Assembly: GCA_947448695.1 (NCBI GenBank)
Contig: CANFOL010000004.1
Span: forward strand, 97,526-161,525
Source of the DNA: Burkholderiaceae bacterium
Lineage (GTDB): Bacteria; Pseudomonadota; Gammaproteobacteria; Burkholderiales; Burkholderiaceae
Length of the DNA stretch: 64,000 nucleotides
Direction: 5' to 3'
Shown here piece after piece: positions 9,089 through 17,095 of this stretch. Each line of letters begins with the position of its first letter. Within the stretch, counting starts at the first letter, position 1. A program made the position numbers and the translations under genes. The notes beneath the pieces are model-generated. The model saw nothing but the letters and a program-made list of their open reading frames with translations, was not told the origin of the DNA and made no database searches.

Positions 9089-9826
9089 ATGTTTTCTAAC
9101 TTTAATCGCCGATCAAGCCCCAAAGAATCAGCTGAGAAACCATTTTGGATATCTTATGCCGATCTCATGACAGCTTCTATGACTTTATTTTTAGTTGTTA
9201 TGGCTGTCGAGATTGTTTCCTTGGAAACAAAATTTAGTACAAAAGAGTTACAAGTCAGAGCTGAGGTCATTCAGACTTGCTATGAAGAATTAATCTTACA
9301 GGCTAAAAACTCTTATCCAATTGTCAATATTGAATATAAACCCGTTGACACAATTAATATTGATTTAGGAGGTATTGTTAACTTTCCTAAAAGGGACTTT
9401 CATATCACCCCAGAGGGCATTGACTTTCTTCGGGAATATATTCCTGCAGTGGTTAAATCAATTAAATCTGAAGCTTGTTCGAGGTATATAAGAAGAATTA
9501 TCGTGGAAGGCTATACCGATACTGATGGAAACTATTTACCGAATCTACAACTTTCCCAACGTAGAAGTTCTGAAGTGGTCTGCTCTCTATCCAATGAGGT
9601 AAGGCCTAACAAACCTCTAGATGTGGATGACTTAAATGCTATTCGTGACCTATTTCTAATTGGTGGATTTTCTTTTAATTCTTATAAACCCTCTAAAGCT
9701 GAAAATCGAAGGGTAGTTCTCAAATTAGAATTTTGGCAGGTCAATGAAAAAGAAAATTTCATGAGTGAGGTAAAAAATAAAGTGGATCTTTCTAATAAGG
9801 ATTTTGGTAAATGTCCACAATATTAG
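9089..9826 (+). CDS. zorB: ZorB-like OmpA/MotB-type peptidoglycan anchor
   Basis: 245-aa partner of the ZorA-like channel. Residues about 19-42 form a single membrane helix with the conserved proton-accepting Asp near 25 (WISYADLMTASM). The C-terminal OmpA-like domain carries GYTDTDGNY and NLQLSQRRSSEVV, the peptidoglycan-binding signature, and would fix the stator to the cell wall from the periplasm. Length matches ZorB (about 245 aa) and is shorter than the true MotB encoded at 19429-20586. It starts one base after the zorA-like stop, and its 3' end overlaps the next gene by 16 bases, so production of all three is coupled. Confidence 0.85.
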   Translation: MFSNFNRRSSPKESAEKPFWISYADLMTASMTLFLVVMAVEIVSLETKFSTKELQVRAEVIQTCYEELILQAKNSYPIVNIEYKPVDTINIDLGGIVNFPKRDFHITPEGIDFLREYIPAVVKSIKSEACSRYIRRIIVEGYTDTDGNYLPNLQLSQRRSSEVVCSLSNEVRPNKPLDVDDLNAIRDLFLIGGFSFNSYKPSKAENRRVVLKLEFWQVNEKENFMSEVKNKVDLSNKDFGKCPQY

Positions 9827-11208
9827 ATGATTTAAGTGATAGCTTATCCTCTATTTTGGATGTTTCAAAACCAAAGTTTTTTTCTATAAAAAATAGTGCT
9901 GTATTGTCTGCAAATCAAATTGCAACAAGTTGTTTTAAAGAAGCTGCAAAAGTCGATTCTCAAGTTAAGTATAAATTAGCTAAGCAGCTAGATACTAACC
10001 AAATCAATGCTTCAAGCCCCTCATTTGATCTTCTAACTGAGGTTCTTCATGTACCCGTTGATGGCGATCATGAAAATACTCTATTCCTTTCAAAATCAAA
10101 ATTAGATTTACTCTTAACCAATTTTTATCAGCGAATTAATGAAGGTGAAGATATTCAAATTAATTGGCTACATCTTTTTCATGCATATCTTAATGCTGCT
10201 ACTGGGCCAAATGATCAATCTAATTTTGCTCAACAATTAGAAACTCTTCGTCAATTTCTTATCTCTACCTGGCCTCAAATCAAAAAAAATACGAGGCAAA
10301 TTCTTTTTGAATTAAAAGATGTTGATAAATATATATCTATTCTAGAACCTAATGCGTGTGAAGTTTATTCCCAAATTTGGCTAGACGGTCTATCACAACG
10401 AGTGATTCAAATGACAAAGGATTTAGAAATTCCTCAGGAAAGTTGGTTCTGGGAAAACTTATTCATTAAAGTATTACAAACAATTGTCAATTTTGATGAT
10501 GAGTTATTCAAAAAAAGCCTAACAAATATTCTTTTATTATTGGATACCTGTGCCCTACACAGAGATCTAGGCATACAGCTTACTCTGCAACGCTTTGGAA
10601 AAAGTGCCTCAACTGTTATGCATCCACAACTAAAAGATTATATTTATCAAGCCTGGGGCTCTCCTTTAGGAGTTAAACATAAAAACTCCACATGGATTAC
10701 TCTTGATGAAAATTCACTGAATATCGCTAAATCTTGGCACCATGAAACAAACCTACGAATTTTTTATGCGTTAAAAACTGGTGATAAAACGAATGCCCTG
10801 CAAAGATTATCTTTCTGGTTAAACTATATCAATCAAATTGAGTTTTCCAAGTTGGCCTTAGGTCCAGTTGCGCAAAAAATTATTCAAAGTCAATCAAGTT
10901 TGCAGCGTATATTTAATCCTTTAATGAATCCCTTTTCTAAGTTATCGGGAGACATTAATCCTGAACAAAATGCAATTATTTTCAAAATAAATAACACCAT
11001 CATTATTGATTTCATCATTAATGATGGTTGCTATATTTACCCTCCTGGATCAAATAATTTTGACGTATCGCAGGAAACTCATTATTCAACTTCCTATAAA
11101 GGAGGTCTAAAAGAGCGATATGGCAAATTTGGCGTCAGTATCTCTGAGAATCAAGACTGGTCAGATGTTTCCAATTTAAAATCCATCTTAAATAAATTTG
11201 ATTTGTAG
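9811..11208 (+). CDS. zorC: ZorC-like protein (EH_Signature domain)
   Basis: 465-aa soluble protein without signal or membrane segments. Motifs typical of the EH_Signature family of ZorC appear in order. WFWENLF is at about 212-218. AWGSP is at about 281-285 before a W and a long helix. QRLSFWLNYINQIEF at about 331-345 corresponds to the R-x-FW-x-Y-x-x-I block. A C-terminal hydrophobic strand pair follows (NAIIFKINNTIIIDF, then GCYIYPPG, about 385-412). These match my memory of the family, not a search. In type I Zorya, ZorC is a cytosolic DNA-associated effector acting with the ZorD helicase; no ZorD follows here. The start overlaps the end of zorB, with an AAGG sequence about ten bases upstream. 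Confidence 0.7.
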   Translation: MSTILDDLSDSLSSILDVSKPKFFSIKNSAVLSANQIATSCFKEAAKVDSQVKYKLAKQLDTNQINASSPSFDLLTEVLHVPVDGDHENTLFLSKSKLDLLLTNFYQRINEGEDIQINWLHLFHAYLNAATGPNDQSNFAQQLETLRQFLISTWPQIKKNTRQILFELKDVDKYISILEPNACEVYSQIWLDGLSQRVIQMTKDLEIPQESWFWENLFIKVLQTIVNFDDELFKKSLTNILLLLDTCALHRDLGIQLTLQRFGKSASTVMHPQLKDYIYQAWGSPLGVKHKNSTWITLDENSLNIAKSWHHETNLRIFYALKTGDKTNALQRLSFWLNYINQIEFSKLALGPVAQKIIQSQSSLQRIFNPLMNPFSKLSGDINPEQNAIIFKINNTIIIDFIINDGCYIYPPGSNNFDVSQETHYSTSYKGGLKERYGKFGVSISENQDWSDVSNLKSILNKFDL

Positions 11209-11228
11209 TCTCATTATTAAAACAATAT

Positions 11229-12542
11229 ATGGATATCCAACAATTTTTGGACTCTTTTCATACTTTGCCAAAAATAGGCTTTTTAGATCCACTAACTGGA
11301 ATTCCAAATCGTTATTTTTTAGATAGCTATTTAAATGAAGCTTACAGTGGAAAAGAAAAGACATTCATAGATGCTATTTACTTAATTGACTTAGATTACT
11401 TTAAAGAAATTAATGATCTTTTTGGTTATGTAGTTGGTGATCAGATTCTATGTCAAGTAGCAAATAGATTAAATGAATTAGCTAACTCAGAGGGTGGAAT
11501 TGCCATACGTTTGGGTGGGGATGAGTTTGTAATTCTTATCGATAAAATTACTAACGATCGTGTTCTAGCTAAAAAGATACTTAACTGTATCAATGAAGTC
11601 TTTGTAGTAGATACCATTCAGCATTTTTTGAATGCCAGTATTGGATATATAGCTAATCCAAAAGGAATGTTTTTGTCTTCATCACTGATTAAAAAAATTG
11701 AATTTTCCCTTCAATTTGCCAAAAAATCCGGGGGCAATCAGTCAATTGGATTTCATTACAAAGTCCAAAATAAACCGCACATTAATATAAGAGACAATGA
11801 CTTCCAAATTCATCAAATTAACCTATCAGAATTTTATCTCGACTTTCAAGCACAGTTTAATCATCAAAATACTCTCAAGGGATTTGAAGCCTTTTTACGT
11901 TGGGATCATCCTAGAATGGGGAAATTGTCTGCAATAGATTTTTTATACTTAATTTATGATCATGATTACATCCCTGTCTTTGGAGATTTTGTTCTTCATG
12001 AAACCTTTAAAACTTTAGATAATTTATCCTATAACAATCAATTAAACCATGTCTCGTTGGCAATTAATATGAGTCCAATTTATTTTCAACAAGATCGTTG
12101 TTCAGAGTTATTAGAAAACTATTTTAAAAAGAAGCCTATTCAATCACCTAAATTAATGATCGAATTTTCAGCGAATGAACTGCCGAAAAACTTATTGAAG
12201 TTTAGCTCTATCATGTCCAAATTTGCCGTAATGGGGATTGAGTTTAGCCTCGAAGAGATAGCCTCTAGCGAGATTCCTCTCAATGAGTTATTGACTTTAC
12301 CGATTCATCAGTTGAAAGTTGATGCTCAAATTTTAGAAAAAAGGAACTCTATTACAACGATCAAAAGCATATTATCTATTGCTAATGTCTTAAATATTCC
12401 AGTAATAGTAAAGAATCTAGAAACTAAAGAACAATATAACTTATTTCTAGAGCTAGGAATTTTTCTTTTTCAAGGAAATTTATTTGGTCCACCAACATCA
12501 TTAAAATCAATTTCTACTTCTACAGAATTTAACTATCTTTAG
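11229..12542 (+). CDS. GGDEF diguanylate cyclase with degenerate EAL domain
   Basis: 437-aa cytoplasmic protein with no sensor or membrane part. The GGDEF domain (about 15-178) has DPLTGIPNR, DLDYFKEIND and an intact RLGGDEF at 94-100, and no RxxD inhibitory site before it, so cyclase activity is plausible. The EAL domain (about 195-435) has EAF instead of EAL (220-222). It has LEE in place of the metal-binding DD, and NLE in place of the EGVE-type motif. N (NMSP), K (LKVD) and the late Q (FQGNLFGPP) remain. It is therefore probably not a working phosphodiesterase and may bind c-di-GMP. It begins 20 bases after the zorC-like gene and ends overlapping the convergent L,D-transpeptidase gene by 14 bases. 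It could instead be a flagellar regulator. Confidence 0.88.
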   Translation: MDIQQFLDSFHTLPKIGFLDPLTGIPNRYFLDSYLNEAYSGKEKTFIDAIYLIDLDYFKEINDLFGYVVGDQILCQVANRLNELANSEGGIAIRLGGDEFVILIDKITNDRVLAKKILNCINEVFVVDTIQHFLNASIGYIANPKGMFLSSSLIKKIEFSLQFAKKSGGNQSIGFHYKVQNKPHINIRDNDFQIHQINLSEFYLDFQAQFNHQNTLKGFEAFLRWDHPRMGKLSAIDFLYLIYDHDYIPVFGDFVLHETFKTLDNLSYNNQLNHVSLAINMSPIYFQQDRCSELLENYFKKKPIQSPKLMIEFSANELPKNLLKFSSIMSKFAVMGIEFSLEEIASSEIPLNELLTLPIHQLKVDAQILEKRNSITTIKSILSIANVLNIPVIVKNLETKEQYNLFLELGIFLFQGNLFGPPTSLKSISTSTEFNYL

Positions 12543-13596
12543 TTTTTACCTTAAACTTTAATTGCCAGTCATCCGCATTTTTAGTCCAATACTCTCGTCG
12601 AACAACTGATGATCCTTTTAAAGCTCGATCTAAAATAAGAGTTTTATCATTTTCAGTTAAATATATTCCTGATAACTCAAGTCTTTGAAAATCAACATGA
12701 TTAGGATTGTTTTCAGGTATCACCGTATCAGATAAATCATTCATCACCCTGTTGTATGTTGCGCGCCAATCTTTGGGATATAACCACTTAACAGACGGAC
12801 TTACTAACACATTGATACGATTAGCCTTAGCTAATTTAAGGAGGTACTTTAAATCAGGGTTTGTGAAAACTATACAGCCTTCGGAAGCCTTAGCGGGGCG
12901 GTTGTAAACCTCTGCAGGAACGCCATGCAGCCAAATACCAGAACCAGATTTCTGTTGAAATTTATCATAGGCGCTAGGAAAGTTTAATTTAAGGGCGCCA
13001 AGTCCATAAAAAGGCGTGAGATTCTTTTTGGGAACTTCATCTCCAATTGTGTATAAACCAAGCGGCGTTTTTAAATCCCCTTCTTTATCTTTACCAACCC
13101 CATATTGTCCTACAGTGATAAAAAAATCATTTTCCCAAACAGGTTCACCATTTTTATTTCTAAGGAGGTATGCTCTCGAAATCGACGCATCTACCAAAAT
13201 AATATAATTTAATGTGTCTGGTAATTTTAAAATTTGTAATGGCTTTAACTCAGATACATTTTTAGGGACAGAAATTCTCAGCTTGGCTTCTTCAATGAGA
13301 TTATGAGGAATTTCTGAATCACGGACAGTTATCCTATCTCTTTTAGCAACCTCCATTCCAGACATGGCGCTATAAAATTCTGCCTTTAAGAAATTGGCTA
13401 ATCTAAAGTTAGGAGATTCACTTGAAGCTTTCTCAATCAACTCTTCAACTTTATTAACGTTACCTTTAGCAAGCATTTCTTGTATAGCTTGGCGAACTAA
13501 AAGATCACTATTTGACGTTTGGCCAATGACATTGAAAGGAATAGTACTAAAAAATAGGCTGCACAAGAGCCCCAAAATATTGACTAAAGTTTTCAT
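12529..13596 (-). CDS. Secreted L,D-transpeptidase (YkuD/ErfK family)
   Basis: 355 aa with an N-terminal signal peptide (hydrophobic 4-22, likely cleavage after about residue 25) and a helical N-terminal part. The YkuD domain runs from about residue 128 to 258, with catalytic His224 (IWLHGVP) and Cys241 in SEGCIVF. It forms or trims 3-3 crosslinks or attaches proteins to peptidoglycan in the periplasm. The last 60 residues (about 290-350) look like the start of the NTF2-like Cds6_C domain seen in the upstream gene. It overlaps that gene by one base (TAATG), so they form an operon. A role in cell-wall remodelling for flagellum insertion fits the location but is inference. Confidence 0.88.
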   Translation of the reverse strand: MKTLVNILGLLCSLFFSTIPFNVIGQTSNSDLLVRQAIQEMLAKGNVNKVEELIEKASSESPNFRLANFLKAEFYSAMSGMEVAKRDRITVRDSEIPHNLIEEAKLRISVPKNVSELKPLQILKLPDTLNYIILVDASISRAYLLRNKNGEPVWENDFFITVGQYGVGKDKEGDLKTPLGLYTIGDEVPKKNLTPFYGLGALKLNFPSAYDKFQQKSGSGIWLHGVPAEVYNRPAKASEGCIVFTNPDLKYLLKLAKANRINVLVSPSVKWLYPKDWRATYNRVMNDLSDTVIPENNPNHVDFQRLELSGIYLTENDKTLILDRALKGSSVVRREYWTKNADDWQLKFKVKTKDS

Positions 13597-14627
13597 TATT
13601 TACTATTATATTCGCGAGTAATAACCCACTTACCCTGCTCATTGGAAAAATCTAAAAACTTTACAACATCTACATTTAGATTGCTTGAGCTATATTTTTG
13701 AAATATTTTAGCAACTACTTTTTTTTCTGAGCCAGATATCTTAATTATTTGAACTTGGACACTAATATTACCTGGCTTAGTTACACGCTGTACTCTTTGT
13801 AAAGACCACTCTGAGTAAGACAATCCCCCTTCAGGCTTAAAATTGGAGGAGTAATAGGAAAGATACTCTTTGGCATTCTTGTTAGACCAAGCGGAGGCCC
13901 AGCCTCGAATATTTTTCGCAACAGGCTCAAACTCTGCAGTTCCTTGGGGACTGTCTGGTGCTTTCTTGAGTTCTCGATTCGTTTTTTCGCTATTTTCAGC
14001 TTTTTTATCTAGGGGCTTTTTCGAAAGCTCTTCCTTCGATTTTTCATTTAGAGCTAAGCTACTCTCAGGTGCTGAAGGAGGCGGAGGAGGAGGGGTTTTA
14101 TTGGGAGGTACAAAATACTCAATATCAACCCCAGACTTCGTGCTTGCTAATAAATCAATTTGGACTGGGTTCGATTTTCCATCTAAAGCCTTACTATAAG
14201 AATCAGCTGCATTACTTAAGTATATTTTTCTAAGGTTTCTGTAGGCTGGTGAATTCGTAAGTAAATTTTTTTCTAAAATAGTCTTTGCTAAATCTTTTTT
14301 ACCAATTCCCCATAATGCAGTAGAGTAATTATTGGCAATAACAGCATTTTTAGGATCACTGTTATACAAAGGTTCTAATATATCAATCGCTTCTTTCCAA
14401 TTCTTTTGCAGAATAAGCGCATTGGATTTTAAAATTAAATAATCCGGAGGACTAATATCTTTTTTTTGTTTTTCTATTTCTTGCAAAACCAACTTAGGAT
14501 CTTTTTTTAGAAACATCTCCTCAAGTGGAGCTGTTGGTACAAAAGCGATTGCTAAGTTTTGATGGCAAATCAATAATAGTAATATCCAGTATTGATTAAT
14601 AAAACTTACCTTGCCTTTTAACCTCAT
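13596..14627 (-). CDS. TPR protein with C-terminal Cds6/NTF2-like domain
   Basis: 343 aa from the ATG at 14627; the longer reading frame from TTG at 14645 has no advantage. A signal peptide (about 8-28) is followed by tetratricopeptide-like helices to about residue 165. A linker contains a PPPPPP run and a Lys/Glu-rich stretch. The C-terminal domain of about 105 residues (from GWASAWSNKNAKEYLSYYSS) is the fold that accompanies Cds6-type L,D-transpeptidases. It is translationally coupled to the transpeptidase gene, so it probably guides or regulates that enzyme in the periplasm. It is divergent from rpoN. Confidence 0.8.
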   Translation of the reverse strand: MRLKGKVSFINQYWILLLLICHQNLAIAFVPTAPLEEMFLKKDPKLVLQEIEKQKKDISPPDYLILKSNALILQKNWKEAIDILEPLYNSDPKNAVIANNYSTALWGIGKKDLAKTILEKNLLTNSPAYRNLRKIYLSNAADSYSKALDGKSNPVQIDLLASTKSGVDIEYFVPPNKTPPPPPPSAPESSLALNEKSKEELSKKPLDKKAENSEKTNRELKKAPDSPQGTAEFEPVAKNIRGWASAWSNKNAKEYLSYYSSNFKPEGGLSYSEWSLQRVQRVTKPGNISVQVQIIKISGSEKKVVAKIFQKYSSSNLNVDVVKFLDFSNEQGKWVITREYNSK

Positions 14628-14750
14628 ATGATCTGTAAACCTCAAAATTGCTCCATTTAAGACTAAGGGATTGATTTTAAAGGCTTTGAAACCCCAAAAT
14701 TCACATTCAAAATAACTTATTTTAAGACGAGATTATAACATTTTATCAAT

Positions 14751-14779
14751 TTGACAGTTCTCAAGAAAGAAAATAATGT
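14751..14779 (+). promoter_or_regulatory. Sigma-70-type promoter of rpoN
   Basis: TTGACA (14751-14756) and TAATGT (14774-14779) are separated by exactly 17 bases. The -35 is perfect and the -10 acceptable. Transcription would begin near 14786, about 50 bases before the rpoN ATG. Confidence 0.65.
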
Positions 14780-14837
14780 TCAGACATCTAGGAAAAAGGC
14801 ATAAAATAAGCTAAATAAATAAAACCTTAAAAAAATA

Positions 14838-16220
14838 ATGAAAGCGTCAATTAATTTAGGTTTTACGCAAACTTTAGCCCTTACCCCACAGCTTCAACAA
14901 TCTATAAAGCTGCTTCAACTTTCATCCCTAGACCTTGAGCAAGAATTAATCTTAGCAGCCGAAAATAATCCTTTTCTAGAGTTTGAGTCAGAAATGACGT
15001 CATCTTTACATGAACATCTTCCTATCATTTCTCAAATCAACTCAATTAAAACTACCAATCATAACTTTGATGATGAGAACGACCCCACATTAGAAATTGC
15101 ACATGAATCATCTCTTTTTAGCTATCTCCTTGACCAAATTAAACTCTTAAGACTTTCTGAGTATGATAAATCTGTCATTGCAACACTAGCTGGTAACTTA
15201 GATGAAAAAGGCTATTTACGGATCAGTCTTGAAGAACTTATTCAAGAGGTACAACCATGGATTAAAGAAAATGAAGAATCTGCTAGCCAACAAATTCTAA
15301 GGGCGCTTTCTTTTCTTCAAGGTCTAGAACCTGCAGGTATTGGCGCAAGAAATTTAAAAGAGTGTCTTCAAATCCAATTAAATCGTTTTCCAAGTGCCTC
15401 AAGAGAAACAAGCTCCTGGAAGAATAGTTATCTAATAGTGACTGATTTTCTTCATGAACTTGGAAATAAAGAAGCTGTTCTCGTTAAAAAGAAATTAAAA
15501 CTAAGCGATCAAGATTTTCTTGATGCAATGAAATGTATCCGCTCACTTCAACATGATCCTGCAAGCCAGCACGAAACGAACGAAAAAATTTATATACTCC
15601 CTGATATTTTTGTCAAAAAACATCAGGGCAAATGGAAGGCCATTGCCAATCCCTCCTCTTTTCCAAAAATTAATATCCACTCTGCCTATGCAAAGGTGGT
15701 GGAGGAGTCAAATAAATCTTCTATTACAGAAAATGTAGCTCAAAAATTACAAGAGGCCAAGTGGCTAGTAAAGAACTTAACTCAAAGGAATGATACGATT
15801 TTGAATGTTGCTCAAGAAATTGTTCGTCTTCAACAGAATTTTTTTGATTTTGGCCCCATCGCAATGCGCCCTCTTGTTTTAAGAGAAATTGCTGAAAATC
15901 TAGAACTTCATGAGTCTACAATTTCTAGAATTACTACACAAAAATTTTTGACCTGCCTACAAGGCACTTTTGAATTTAAGTATTTTTTTTCCAGTCAAGT
16001 TCAAACACTTACTGGTGGAAATATTTCTTCTACAGCTATTCAAGAATTAATCTTGCAAATCATTAAGTCTGAAAATCCTAAAAAACCTCTATCTGATAGT
16101 GCCATCGAGAAACTTATGTCAGAAAAAGGTTTTATCGTCGCCAGAAGAACAATTGCTAAATATCGCGACATTTTAAAAATTGCCCCAGTTCACCTAAGAA
16201 AAAAAAGTAGTCTTATTTAG
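14838..16220 (+). CDS. rpoN: RNA polymerase sigma-54 factor RpoN
   Basis: 460 aa, slightly below the usual 470-500. The Gln/Leu-rich region I that contacts activators is at the N-terminus (LALTPQLQQSIKLLQLSS). The core-binding region follows, then a helix-turn-helix (ESTISRITTQKF, about 355) and the RpoN box ARRTIAKYR near the C-terminus, which reads the -24 element. This is the sigma factor expected to use the -24/-12 promoters seen before flgB, flgF and fliK. It lies at the edge of the flagellar region instead of in the usual lptB-rpoN-hpf neighbourhood, which suggests a dedicated flagellar copy. Whether another rpoN exists cannot be seen. Confidence 0.95.
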   Translation: MKASINLGFTQTLALTPQLQQSIKLLQLSSLDLEQELILAAENNPFLEFESEMTSSLHEHLPIISQINSIKTTNHNFDDENDPTLEIAHESSLFSYLLDQIKLLRLSEYDKSVIATLAGNLDEKGYLRISLEELIQEVQPWIKENEESASQQILRALSFLQGLEPAGIGARNLKECLQIQLNRFPSASRETSSWKNSYLIVTDFLHELGNKEAVLVKKKLKLSDQDFLDAMKCIRSLQHDPASQHETNEKIYILPDIFVKKHQGKWKAIANPSSFPKINIHSAYAKVVEESNKSSITENVAQKLQEAKWLVKNLTQRNDTILNVAQEIVRLQQNFFDFGPIAMRPLVLREIAENLELHESTISRITTQKFLTCLQGTFEFKYFFSSQVQTLTGGNISSTAIQELILQIIKSENPKKPLSDSAIEKLMSEKGFIVARRTIAKYRDILKIAPVHLRKKSSLI

Positions 16221-16272
16221 TTTTTTATTAATTCATTTCTCATATATACTGAAAGAGCAAAGGAGATCGATC

Positions 16273-16506
16273 TTGTTTGATTTAAAAAAGAAGCTACGTA
16301 AAAATGTTCCTCTAAGTACTAAATCAACAATGAGAGGTTCTGATATTAAACCTTTATCTAAAGTGTCAAATCAAGTAGTTATCCCTCAAAAAAATACATC
16401 AGAAACAACTGATGAGATTGAAAAAACTGCGGAAATCATTCATAACGATGTTGCTAGCGCTGTTTCAACTCTTCGACGTTGGCTCAACCAAGATAAACTT
16501 CACTAA
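16273..16506 (+). CDS. Small protein with a FliF-tail-like C-terminal helix
   Basis: 77 aa. The start is a TTG supported by an AAGGAG ribosome-binding site seven bases upstream; no ATG is available nearby. The N-terminal half is basic and disordered-looking. The C-terminal 25 residues (EIEKTAEIIHNDVASAVSTL then RRWLNQ) resemble the FliG-binding tail of FliF in this genome (NDPRVVAGLFKQWLSED at the FliF C-terminus): an acidic residue, small residues, a basic residue, then W-L. It lies between rpoN and a lipoprotein gene. I do not know a named family. It could contact FliG, but that is inference from a short motif. Confidence 0.65.
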   Translation: MFDLKKKLRKNVPLSTKSTMRGSDIKPLSKVSNQVVIPQKNTSETTDEIEKTAEIIHNDVASAVSTLRRWLNQDKLH

Positions 16507-16515
16507 AAAATCTTC

Positions 16516-17091
16516 ATGATGAAATTTTTTTTAAAATCAATCCAAATTATTGTCGTTGTAATTAGCTGTAGTCTTTTTATTACAGCTTGTGATGCGCCCG
16601 TTGCTCATAAAAATATTATTCCACCTGAAGCTAAAGACCTTCAAGTAGAAGATCTGCCTCTCAAAGGATATCGTGGAATTTTATTCACTTTGACCAAAGA
16701 TGAGGTAGTCAAGAAGTTTAAGTGTACTGAATATGAACTAACTATTGGATGTCCTTTTTTTGATGGTGAAAAAGATGAAATGCTTTGGATTACCTTTAAT
16801 GAGTCAGGTCGAATGATTTTAATGAAGCGCGATTTAGGTTATTTTAATTTTGAACAAGCGCAAACTCTTCTAAGCCTTTTTACAAAAAAATATACTGTGG
16901 CTTATGAACCAAGTCCTGCCGCATTAAATACTTACAAAATCGGCCTTAAAGATACGCTTTCTTTTGTTTTTGCAAATGGCCAAGTGGTATTTCAAGTAGG
17001 ACGTAGCTTTAATAAACGCAATGAACTGATGAATATCTTCATATTCCCCCCAGATGTAGGGGCGACTTTTCTTGAAAATGTAAAAAAATAA
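16516..17091 (+). CDS. Putative lipoprotein of unknown function
   Basis: 191 aa. An N-terminal hydrophobic helix ends in the lipobox FITAC, so the mature protein would be anchored by a lipidated Cys at about residue 25. The remaining 165 residues contain two further Cys (KCTEYELTIGC) and a mixed alpha/beta pattern, with no family I recognise. It starts ten bases after the small upstream gene, so both probably follow rpoN in one transcript. It converges on flhB with only four bases between the stops. Context suggests an envelope role linked to the flagellum, without direct evidence. Confidence 0.75.
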   Translation: MMKFFLKSIQIIVVVISCSLFITACDAPVAHKNIIPPEAKDLQVEDLPLKGYRGILFTLTKDEVVKKFKCTEYELTIGCPFFDGEKDEMLWITFNESGRMILMKRDLGYFNFEQAQTLLSLFTKKYTVAYEPSPAALNTYKIGLKDTLSFVFANGQVVFQVGRSFNKRNELMNIFIFPPDVGATFLENVKK

Positions 17092-17095
17092 GCCT

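Noticed and set aside
6391..9826. A second flagellar stator or an ExbBD/TolQR energy transducer
   Set aside because: The channel protein has a 700-residue tail, which neither MotA nor ExbB/TolQ has, and the partner has a full OmpA-type domain and a ZorC-like neighbour. A normal motAB pair exists at 19429-21447.
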